Made by a program: the position numbers and the translations under genes. Shown one piece after another: positions 57,759 to 64,000 of a stretch of 64,000 nt of DNA. Origin of the DNA: Luteolibacter sp. Y139 (lineage in GTDB: Bacteria > Verrucomicrobiota > Verrucomicrobiia > Verrucomicrobiales > Akkermansiaceae). Below the pieces are notes generated by a model. That model did no database searches, was not told the origin of the DNA, and was given only the letters and a program-made list of their open reading frames with translations. The first letter of the stretch is position 1. Each line of letters opens with the position of its first letter. Where the stretch lies: assembly GCF_038066715.1 (NCBI RefSeq), contig NZ_JBBUKT010000007.1, positions 1-64,000 of the forward strand, read 5' to 3'.

Positions 57759-57788
57759 AAAAAGCCGCAACTCCGGAGAGCTGCGGCT
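57759..57788 (-). terminator. Rho-independent terminator downstream of rpsP
   Basis: On the minus strand: AGCCGCA (57788-57782) pairs with TGCGGCT (57769-57763), an inner CTCC/GGAG step strengthens it, then TTTTT follows (57763-57759). It lies 24 bp after the rpsP stop and before prfA, so prfA needs its own promoter or read-through. Confidence 0.85.
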
Positions 57789-57812
57789 CGGAAAATCAAT
57801 ACCGGGGAAGGA

Positions 57813-58064
57813 CTAAGCCTTCGCAGCGGTGCGGGCCTTGCGAACAATGCTGTTCACGGTCTCGGAGACCTGGGCGCCGACGCCGATCCACTTGTCGGCC
57901 TTTTCGAGGTCGATGGTGTAGTTCACGCCTTCCTTGAGCGGGTCGTAGGTGCCGACTTGCTCGATGTAGCGACCGTCACGGCGCTTGCGGCTGTCGACAG
58001 CAACGATCTTGTAGTAGGGACGGTCCTTGGTTCCCTGGCGGTTGAGGCGGAGTGCGACGGCCAT
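57813..58064 (-). CDS. rpsP: Ribosomal protein bS16
   Basis: 83 aa from ATG 58064. The start [20 protein letters not shown] and the [16 protein letters not shown] motif identify bS16 of the small subunit. Length is normal. The usual neighbours in other phyla (rimM, trmD, rplS) are absent here. Confidence 0.97.
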   Translation of the reverse strand: MAVALRLNRQGTKDRPYYKIVAVDSRKRRDGRYIEQVGTYDPLKEGVNYTIDLEKADKWIGVGAQVSETVNSIVRKARTAAKA

Positions 58065-58161
58065 GTGCGTGAAATACGTTCTGAAAAGTCACCTGCCGGG
58101 TGGCAGGGGCGGGGAAGCTGCATGACGGGCGAAGGCTTGCCAAGCAGAATCTCGGGGAAAT

Positions 58162-58662
58162 TCACCGGCTTTTTTCCTCCCACGACACGGAGGAGAGCAC
58201 CCAGTCGCCCTCGATTTTCTTCCACTCCATGTCCAGATGGAGGATTCCATCGGCCGGGCGCTCGGTGCTGCTCACCTCGACGATGGCGTCGACCCGGGCC
58301 TTGGCCTGGGCGGTGTCGCCGGAGACGGTCACCTCGTCGATTTCCGGTGTTTCAAAGGAAATCCGGCGGCAGTTTTTCGCGGCGATCGTGTAATTCGACA
58401 CGAGGCTGTCCCGGGACTGGGGGCCGTCCGCGTATTCCCGGGTGTCCTCCGGGCCGTTGATGGTGACGTTCGGAGCGAAGAATTTCGCGAGGGAGCCGCC
58501 GCGGGTGGTGCGGGAGATGTCGCTGGCGGTCTCCTCGACATCCGCCGCTTCGAAGAAGGCGACGATGCGCCGGCCGATGACGCGCTCGGGCTGATACCAC
58601 CACCAGCCGAAGCCACCAGCGAGGACGAGAAGCAGGAGAAGGGGAACGAGCAGACGGCGCAT
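58162..58662 (-). CDS. Membrane-anchored NTF2/SnoaL-like protein
   Basis: 166 aa from ATG 58662. An N-terminal helix (RRLLVPLLLLLVLAGGFGWW) is followed by a soluble part with RIVAFFEAADVEETASDI, FFAPNVTINGPEDTREYADG and LHLDMEWKKIEGDWVLSSVS. This resembles an NTF2-like (SnoaL/DUF4440) cone fold used for ligand or protein binding. The role is not known. It diverges from rodA at 58740 with 77 bp between them. Confidence 0.65.
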   Translation of the reverse strand: MRRLLVPLLLLLVLAGGFGWWWYQPERVIGRRIVAFFEAADVEETASDISRTTRGGSLAKFFAPNVTINGPEDTREYADGPQSRDSLVSNYTIAAKNCRRISFETPEIDEVTVSGDTAQAKARVDAIVEVSSTERPADGILHLDMEWKKIEGDWVLSSVSWEEKSR

Positions 58663-58739
58663 GACCGGGACCATTGCGAGGTCTGCGGAGATTCGCAAGT
58701 CTGTGAGGGACTCCTCTTGTCACGCGGGGTGGGGACGGT

Positions 58740-59966
58740 ATGGTCGCCGGGCTCTCGATGACGCCGCTGCTCCGGAAACTGCTCGGTCTGAACTGGCCGC
58801 TCATCCTCACGATGTACGGGCTGCTGGCGTTTGGCGTGTTTTCGATCGAAAGCGCCGCCCGCCACCTGCCGCATGGCGGGGCGTATTATGCGGACCGCCA
58901 GAAGATGTGGGTTTTGCTCGGCACGGTGGTCTATTTCAGCACCGCCCTGATCGACTACCGCTGGTACCGCTGGCTCGGCCTGCCGCTCTGGATCGCCGGC
59001 ATGGGGCTGATGGCGATGTCCTCCAAGGTCGGTCAGGTGAATGTCGGCGGGGTTGAATTCCAGCCGGCTCAGATCGTTCTCGCGGGCGGGCTGGTGCTGA
59101 TCGCCTGCCTGTTGCAAGACCTGCCGCGGCTGGGGAACAGGATTCCGAAGATAGGCTGGCTGCTGAATGAGCCGTTTTTAAAGATCGCGATCATCGGGAT
59201 CATTGCCGGGGGATCGTTCCTGCTGGTGATGAAGAAGGGCGACATGGGCTCGGCGCTCGTCTGGCTGCCGCTCGCGGGCGTGCTGCTGTTGATCGCCGGG
59301 ATTCCGTTCCGCTACCTTTCCGCGATGGGATTGCTCGGGGTCGCGATCCTGCCGATTGCCTTCTACGTGATCCTGCCGGCTGTGTCCGATCGCGGCCCGC
59401 AGCGCCTGGATACCTACTGGCGGATGCTGCACCACAAGGAGGTGGACATTCTCGACGAAGCCTACGCCGCGCACCGCGTGTCGGTGGCCGTCGGGAAGTC
59501 AGGCTGGATGGGCACGGGGTGGTATGCGGATGCCTACAAGGGCGACTCGCTTCACGCCAGCGGCTTCATTCCCAAGGCCACGGCGCACAATGACTACATC
59601 TTCGCCGTCATTGCTGAGGAACAGGGCTTCCGCGGGAGCCTGCTGCTGATCACCTCCTTCGCGCTGCTGATGGTGCTGTGTCTATTCATCGGGGCCTATG
59701 CCCGCGATCCGATGGGGCGGCTGGTCGTCGGAGGGGTGGTGTCGATTTTCTTCGCGCACATTTTCGAGAATATAGGGATGTGCGTACTTCTGACGCCGAT
59801 CACCGGCATTCCGCTGCCATTCATCAGCTACTCCGGCACCTTCGCGGTGATCAGCATGTTCCTGCTGGGTATGGTGCAGAGCGTGTGGCTCCACCGCGAC
59901 GTGGACCGCCTGCGTGCCGAGGAAGAAGAGGCCGCCGCGGCGCTCAAAGCGATTTCCACGCGTTGA
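58740..59966 (+). CDS. rodA: SEDS peptidoglycan glycosyltransferase RodA
   Basis: 408 aa; ATG 58740 or ATG 58758 (MTPLLRKLLGLNWP). About ten membrane helices. Signature segments are GGVEFQPAQIV, VMKKGDMGSALVWLPL, SASGFIPKATAHNDYIFAVI-type (here HASGFIPKATAHNDYIFAVIAEEQG), FENIGMCVLLTPITGIPLPF and SYSGTFAVISM. This is the FtsW/RodA/SpoVE family; RodA is favoured by the TAHNDYIFA and NIGM motifs. It polymerises lipid II during cell elongation with a PBP2. Its stop lies inside the tail of the convergent MoeB-rhodanese gene (23-bp overlap). Confidence 0.92.
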   Translation: MVAGLSMTPLLRKLLGLNWPLILTMYGLLAFGVFSIESAARHLPHGGAYYADRQKMWVLLGTVVYFSTALIDYRWYRWLGLPLWIAGMGLMAMSSKVGQVNVGGVEFQPAQIVLAGGLVLIACLLQDLPRLGNRIPKIGWLLNEPFLKIAIIGIIAGGSFLLVMKKGDMGSALVWLPLAGVLLLIAGIPFRYLSAMGLLGVAILPIAFYVILPAVSDRGPQRLDTYWRMLHHKEVDILDEAYAAHRVSVAVGKSGWMGTGWYADAYKGDSLHASGFIPKATAHNDYIFAVIAEEQGFRGSLLLITSFALLMVLCLFIGAYARDPMGRLVVGGVVSIFFAHIFENIGMCVLLTPITGIPLPFISYSGTFAVISMFLLGMVQSVWLHRDVDRLRAEEEEAAAALKAISTR

Positions 59967-61056
59967 TGCCGCCTTCCACGTTCACTGCCTGAGGGAATCC
60001 GGCTTCGTGGAGGAAATTGACCGCGCGGGCCGAGCGACCGCCGGACCGGCAGTGGACCAGGATTTCCCGGTCGGCGGGGAGTTCGCCGAGCCGCTCGGGC
60101 AAGGTGGCGAGCGGGATCAAAATGGCACCGGGAATGGTGCCTTCCGCCTCTTCCTCAGGCTGGCGGACATCGAGGATGTAGGGCGTTTCGCCTGCGGCGA
60201 GGCGAGCGGCGAGTTCTTCAACGGTGATGGTGGACATGCCGGGAATGGAGCAGGAGTCTGAGGCGGTGGTTTCGTCGTTTTTGACGGAGGAGATCGAGGG
60301 ATGGTCGCCGCACAGGCGGCAGGAGGGATCGCGGCGCAGGCGGAGGTTGCGGAAGCTGGTATTCAGCGCGTCATAGCAGGTCAGCTTGCCCAGCGGTGGC
60401 TCGCCGATGCCGAGGAGGAGCTTGATGGTTTCCATCGCTTGGAGCGAGCCGATCACGCCGGGCAGCACGCCGAGCACGCCGGCTTCCTCGCAGGACGGTG
60501 CGGCGCCAGGTGGTGGCATGGTGGGCAGCATGCAGCGGTAGCAGGGGCCGCCGAGGTGGGGTGCGAAGACGGTGACCTGGCCCTCGAAACGGAAGATGGA
60601 GCCATAGACGCAGGGCTTTTTCAGGAAGAAGCAGGCGTCATTGGAGAGGAAGCGGGTGGGGAAGTTGTCGCAGCCATCCAGCACCACGTCGTAGCGGGAG
60701 ACGAGGTCGAGGGCGTTGTCCGGGGTGAAGCGGATGGGGAGAAGCTCGAGTTCGATGTGGGGATTGATCTCGCGCAGGCGGTCGGCCGCACTCTCCAGCT
60801 TCGGTTTTCCGACCCAGGATTCGCCATGGAGGATTTGCCGCTGGAGATTGGAGCGGTCCACGGTGTCAGGGTCGATCAGGCCGATCCGGCCGACACCTGC
60901 CGCCGCGAGGTAAAGTGCTGCGGGTGAGCCGAGACCGCCGGTGCCGATCATGAGGACGGAGGACGCCTTCAGCTTGAGCTGGCCTTCCTCGCCCACGTTC
61001 GGGATCGAGAGGTGGCGGGCGTAGCGCTGGCGTTCTTCCGGGGTCAGGTCGGGCAT
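59944..61056 (-). CDS. moeB: MoeB/ThiF-type adenylyltransferase fused to rhodanese
   Basis: 370 aa from ATG 61056. Residues about 1-245 are an E1-like domain: RYARHLSIPNVGEEGQLKLK, nucleotide loop GTGGLGSPAALYLAAAG, R-x-x-R in SNLQRQILH, Cys pairs CYRCM and CRLC for zinc. A linker (about 250-275) leads to a rhodanese domain (about 278-370) with the active Cys in VHCRSGGRSARA. This MoeZ/MOCS3-like fusion activates a sulfur-carrier protein (MoaD/ThiS) for molybdopterin, thiamin or tRNA thiolation. The partner genes are not in view. Its end overlaps rodA tail to tail. Confidence 0.92.
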   Translation of the reverse strand: MPDLTPEERQRYARHLSIPNVGEEGQLKLKASSVLMIGTGGLGSPAALYLAAAGVGRIGLIDPDTVDRSNLQRQILHGESWVGKPKLESAADRLREINPHIELELLPIRFTPDNALDLVSRYDVVLDGCDNFPTRFLSNDACFFLKKPCVYGSIFRFEGQVTVFAPHLGGPCYRCMLPTMPPPGAAPSCEEAGVLGVLPGVIGSLQAMETIKLLLGIGEPPLGKLTCYDALNTSFRNLRLRRDPSCRLCGDHPSISSVKNDETTASDSCSIPGMSTITVEELAARLAAGETPYILDVRQPEEEAEGTIPGAILIPLATLPERLGELPADREILVHCRSGGRSARAVNFLHEAGFPQAVNVEGGINAWKSL

Positions 61057-61155
61057 CGCGGGGGGAAGGTAGCGGGAGGTATCCGACTGGCAACAGCCCA
61101 TGTAGCCGCCTCATTGCGTTCTTGACCCACCGCTCCATTCCGGAAAGGCAATGTC

Positions 61156-61737
61156 ATGGCTGAAGTCCGTTCCACCTTTTCCCTGCGTCCCGGCGATGCT
61201 GCTCCGCCGTTCCAATTGCCGGCTCCCGATGAGACGGTGCATGATATTCACGATATCCGCGGCAATGAGGGTCTGCTGGTTGTGTTTGCCTGCAATCACT
61301 GCCCCTACGTGATCCACCTCGCCGATCAGGTTGGCGGGCTTGCTTCGGAGATCGAGACCGAGGGGGTGAACACGGTGGCGATCTCCTCGAACGATATCGA
61401 GAAGTACCCGCAGGACGCGCCGGAGCACATGGCGACCTTCGCCGAGCAGCATGGCTGGAACTTCCCGTATCTCTTCGATGAAACGCAGGAAGTGGCGAAG
61501 GCCTACGGAGCTGCTTGCACGCCGGATTTCTTCCTCTTCGACCGCGAGCTGCGGCTCTACTACGCGGGCCAATTCGACGACTCGCGTCCGAAGTCCGGGC
61601 AGGTCGCGACTGGTGCAGACCTGCGTGCTGCGGTGAAATCGATGCTCGCGGGCGAGGAGGGCCCGGAGCGGCCATTCCCTAGCAGCGGCTGCAACATCAA
61701 GTGGAAACATGGCAGCGAACCGCCCTATTTTGCCTGA
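61156..61737 (+). CDS. Thioredoxin-like peroxiredoxin family protein
   Basis: 193 aa from ATG 61156. The start FSLRPGDAAPPFQLPAPDE is AhpC/TSA-like. The active site region is VVFACNHCPYVIH with a single Cys pair CxxC (CNHC), and TPDFFLFDRELRLYYAGQFD follows. This matches the thioredoxin-like/redoxin family. Likely reduces peroxides or disulfides in the cytoplasm. It lies divergent from the MoeB gene and 58 bp before the symporter gene. Confidence 0.88.
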   Translation: MAEVRSTFSLRPGDAAPPFQLPAPDETVHDIHDIRGNEGLLVVFACNHCPYVIHLADQVGGLASEIETEGVNTVAISSNDIEKYPQDAPEHMATFAEQHGWNFPYLFDETQEVAKAYGAACTPDFFLFDRELRLYYAGQFDDSRPKSGQVATGADLRAAVKSMLAGEEGPERPFPSSGCNIKWKHGSEPPYFA

Positions 61738-61795
61738 AACGTTTCGCATTTCGCCATTGTCGCCCTGCCCCTATGGCAGCTAACAACCCATCCAC

Positions 61796-63700
61796 ATGGC
61801 GCTTTCCATCTTCTTGAACCCAGCCCTGCTCGGCGTGATCCAGCTTAGCACGCTCGACTGGGTGATCATCGTAGGCTCGATTCTAGTCTGCTTCGTTCCG
61901 GCGCTGTTCTATGGAAAGAAGTCGGGCGAAAGCACCTCCGAGTTCTTCGCCTCCGGCCAATCGGTGCCGTGGTGGCTGGCCGGCCTGTCGATGGTGGCGA
62001 CGACCTTCTCGTCCGATACCCCGAACTGGGTCACCGAGCAGGTCCGCAAGTTCGGTGTCGCTGGAAACTGGCAGTGGTGGGCCTTCGTCCTGACGGGCGT
62101 GGCGACCGTCTTCTTCTTCGCCCGCCTGTGGCGCCGCTCCGGGGTGATGACGGATCTCGAATTTTACGAGTTGCGCTATTCCGGCAAGGCCGCGTCCGTC
62201 GTCCGCGGCTTCCGAGCCGTTTACCTCGGCCTGTTCTTCAACTGCTTCATCATGGGCATGGTGACGCTCGCCGCGTGCAAGATCGCCAACATTCTCTTCG
62301 GCCTCGACAACTGGCAGACGATCCTGATCTGCGGTGTGCTCAACGTCGTCTTCGCCGCGCACTCCGGCCTGTGGGGCGTGCTGATCATCGACATGGTGCA
62401 GTTCTTCATCAAAATGACCGCTGTCTTTGCCGCGGCCTATTTCGCGCTGAAGGAAGTGGCTCGTCGCACGGGTGTGGGGGAGACGGCATTCGCCGGCCTA
62501 CACAAGCTGGTGGAAGTCTTGGGCACCCAGCAGGTCGTGACGCCGAAGGGTGCGCAGCCCGTAATGTCAGTGGCGGATGGCACCGGCCAGCCGATCCTCG
62601 ACGTGCTGCCGAACTTTGGCATGTGGGATCTCGCGCTGATGATCTTCCTCGTTCCTATCGCCATCGGCTGGTGGGCGAACTGGTATCCTGGTGCCGAGCC
62701 TGGCGGTGGCAGCTACATCGCTCAGCGCATGCTCGCCTCGAAGTCAGAGAAGGACTCGCTCGGCGGCACCCTGTTCTTCAATATCGCCCATTACGTTCTC
62801 CGCCCGTGGCCGTGGATCATCACCGCTCTCTGCTCGATCATCGTCTATCCCGACCTCGCTTCGATCAAGGAAGCCTTCCCCGATGCCAATCCAAATCTGA
62901 TCGGCCACGACAGCGCTTTCCCGGCGATGCTCAAATTCCTGCCGGTCGGGTTCATGGGTCTTATGGTCGGTGGGTTGATCGCAGCGAACTCGTCCACTAT
63001 CCTAACCCACCTGAACTGGGGTGCCTCCTATCTCGTCCACGACTTCTATCGCCGTTTCATTAAAACGGATGGGACCGAAAAACACTACGTGTCGGTTGGC
63101 CGAGTCTGCACTCTTCTCCTGTATGTGGTTGCGGCTTCCCTCAGCTATGCGCTCACCTCGGCCCAGGAAGCATTTGAAGCTTTGATCAACATCGGTGCGG
63201 GCACCGGACTCCTTTACATCGTCCGCTGGTTCTGGTGGCGGGTGAATGCATGGTGCGAAATCGTTGCCATGGCTGCGGCGGTAGTGACCTCGGTAACTCT
63301 CTTCGCACTGAAAAAGACCGGTCACGAGATTCCTTTTGCACCCGGCGTCATTTGCTCAGTCGCCTTTACCACGGTTTGCTGGCTTTCGATGGCCTTCCTG
63401 GCTCCTCAGACGGACCGCAAGACGCTGATCTCTTTCTTCAGGAAAGTGCAGCCGGCCGGTCCGGGTTGGAATTCCGTCCGCCGCGAAGCCGGAGTGCCCG
63501 AAAGCACTGTGAAAGCCTCCGGAGACCACATGGGTCTCGCCACTCTCGGCTGGGTTTCCGGCTGCGCGCTCATCTGGTCGTCTCTTTTCGCCATCGGCAA
63601 ATTCCTCTACGGCGAGATGACCATGGCGTGGATCCTCACCGGCGTTCTCGTCGTGAGCGGCCTCGTCCTGCTTCAGGTGATCCGCAAGCTCTGGAGCTAG
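61796..63700 (+). CDS. Sodium:solute symporter (SSS family)
   Basis: 634 aa from ATG 61796. About 13-14 helices in the LeuT-like SSS arrangement. Characteristic segments are STSEFFASGQSVPWWLAG, FSSDTPNWVTEQVRKFG, FNCFIMGMVTLA, and the SSS signature near FMGLMVGGLIAANSSTILTH. Takes up an organic solute (sugar, proline-like or other) driven by Na+. There is no sugar-catabolic gene beside it. The substrate cannot be read from sequence. An inverted repeat lies 16 bp after its stop. Confidence 0.9.
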   Translation: MALSIFLNPALLGVIQLSTLDWVIIVGSILVCFVPALFYGKKSGESTSEFFASGQSVPWWLAGLSMVATTFSSDTPNWVTEQVRKFGVAGNWQWWAFVLTGVATVFFFARLWRRSGVMTDLEFYELRYSGKAASVVRGFRAVYLGLFFNCFIMGMVTLAACKIANILFGLDNWQTILICGVLNVVFAAHSGLWGVLIIDMVQFFIKMTAVFAAAYFALKEVARRTGVGETAFAGLHKLVEVLGTQQVVTPKGAQPVMSVADGTGQPILDVLPNFGMWDLALMIFLVPIAIGWWANWYPGAEPGGGSYIAQRMLASKSEKDSLGGTLFFNIAHYVLRPWPWIITALCSIIVYPDLASIKEAFPDANPNLIGHDSAFPAMLKFLPVGFMGLMVGGLIAANSSTILTHLNWGASYLVHDFYRRFIKTDGTEKHYVSVGRVCTLLLYVVAASLSYALTSAQEAFEALINIGAGTGLLYIVRWFWWRVNAWCEIVAMAAAVVTSVTLFALKKTGHEIPFAPGVICSVAFTTVCWLSMAFLAPQTDRKTLISFFRKVQPAGPGWNSVRREAGVPESTVKASGDHMGLATLGWVSGCALIWSSLFAIGKFLYGEMTMAWILTGVLVVSGLVLLQVIRKLWS

Positions 63701-63716
63701 GCACCGGGGAGTTTTT

Positions 63717-63794
63717 AACCGCAAAGAACGCAAAGATCGCAGAGAAAAGGCTCTGATCGTCTTTCCTTTGCGAGCTTTGTGCTCTTTGCGGGTT
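63717..63794. repeat. Imperfect palindrome of the AACCGCAAAGAACGCAAAG type
   Basis: AACCGCAAAGA (63717-63727) pairs with TCTTTGCGGGTT (63783-63794) with one extra base, and inner words ACGCAAAGATCGCAGAG and CTTTGCGAGCTTTGTGC extend the arms. Such CGCAAAG-rich palindromes are widespread between genes in Verrucomicrobia and Planctomycetes. It may end transcription of the symporter gene or be a dispersed repeat. Confidence 0.75.
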
Positions 63795-63888
63795 AGTCGA
63801 TCTTTGGCGCCGATCCGGGAGCTTTGTTGGTCCCGGGAAGAGAATCCCTTGGCAAAATCGGTGCGATGCGTGCTACTATCCTCCGCTC

Positions 63889-64000
63889 GTGGACGCACTG
63901 ATTCATCATCTGGAACGGAAAGAGGAGCTCTCGCCCCGTGAAATCACCGTGGCTGCCGAGCTGCTGCTCGATCCGCATGCGCCGGATGAGAAGAAGGTGG
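63889..64000 (+). CDS. trpD: Anthranilate phosphoribosyltransferase, N-terminal part (cut by window edge)
   Basis: About 37 codons from GTG 63889 to the right edge. The peptide starts MDALIHHLERKEELSPREIT and continues with VAAELLLDPHAPDEKKV, which fits the N-terminal helices of TrpD. A related glycosyl transferase family 3 protein (YbiB or thymidine phosphorylase type) cannot be excluded from so short a piece. Confidence 0.7.
   Translation, partial: MDALIHHLERKEELSPREITVAAELLLDPHAPDEKKV

Overview
The window is 64 kb of GC-rich DNA (roughly 60-63% by eye). It most resembles a Verrucomicrobiota chromosome of the Luteolibacter/Haloferula kind. The grounds are the mix of families (WxxGxW-repeat envelope protein, DUF6799, large secreted Ig-like proteins with a verrucomicrobial jelly-roll-like insert, many DGPF/YCII proteins, SSS transporter), the scarcity of Shine-Dalgarno sites, and imperfect palindromes of the AACCGCAAAGAACGCAAAG type. 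This placement is inferred from family content; no rRNA gene or phylogenetic marker was tested. No tRNA, rRNA, CRISPR array, insertion sequence or prophage was seen.

Layout. 1-7 kb: a partial secreted WxxGxW protein with an EAKPER tail, small lipoproteins, a DUF3309 peptide, a histidine kinase with an ethylene-receptor-like sensor, a six-EF-hand secreted protein and a CBS protein. 7-15 kb: a NhaR-like LysR regulator, a wrecked bacteriophytochrome gene, a trypsin-like lipoprotein, a DUF6799 protein, a CAP protein, DUF1328, a glycine-zipper protein and a GH130 phosphorylase. 15-34 kb is a signalling region. It holds a 2117-residue soluble kinase with an array of 92-residue HAMP units, translationally coupled to a second hybrid kinase. 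It also holds a stand-alone kinase dimerisation domain, two NarL-type kinases, two LuxR-type response regulators, ferritin-like DUF892 proteins and several tiny membrane or lipoproteins. 34-38 kb: an operon of a GT4 glycosyltransferase fused to an alpha/alpha-barrel-like domain, followed by a second GH130 enzyme. 38-43 kb: methyltransferase, DUF4287, DoxX, cupin-AraC pair, GlsB/YeaQ, and a divergent SDR/LysR pair. 43-52 kb: an ECF42-type sigma factor with three DGPF/YCII proteins and a RibD-like reductase, then GH43, two 2H phosphoesterases, DUF899, VOC and DUF1579 proteins. 52-64 kb: a 934-residue secreted Ig-like protein, then housekeeping genes (NUDIX, prfA, rpsP, rodA, MoeB-rhodanese, peroxiredoxin-like, SSS symporter, start of trpD).

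How it fits together. The first 43 kb reads as a stress and signal-sensing zone: soluble and membrane kinases, general-stress membrane peptides (DUF3309, DUF1328, GlsB/YeaQ), ferritin-like proteins and glycine-zipper proteins. Four coupled pairs share an ATGA start/stop overlap (17.9 kb, 30.0 kb, 36.4 kb, 40.2 kb). Three observations deserve most attention. All seven residues I recall as needed for ethylene binding in plant ETR1 are kept in the kinase at 3288-4463. The HAMP array matches the fungal Nik1/Os-1 osmosensor architecture. The heptamer TGTTAGA appears strongly over-represented on both strands, in and between genes.
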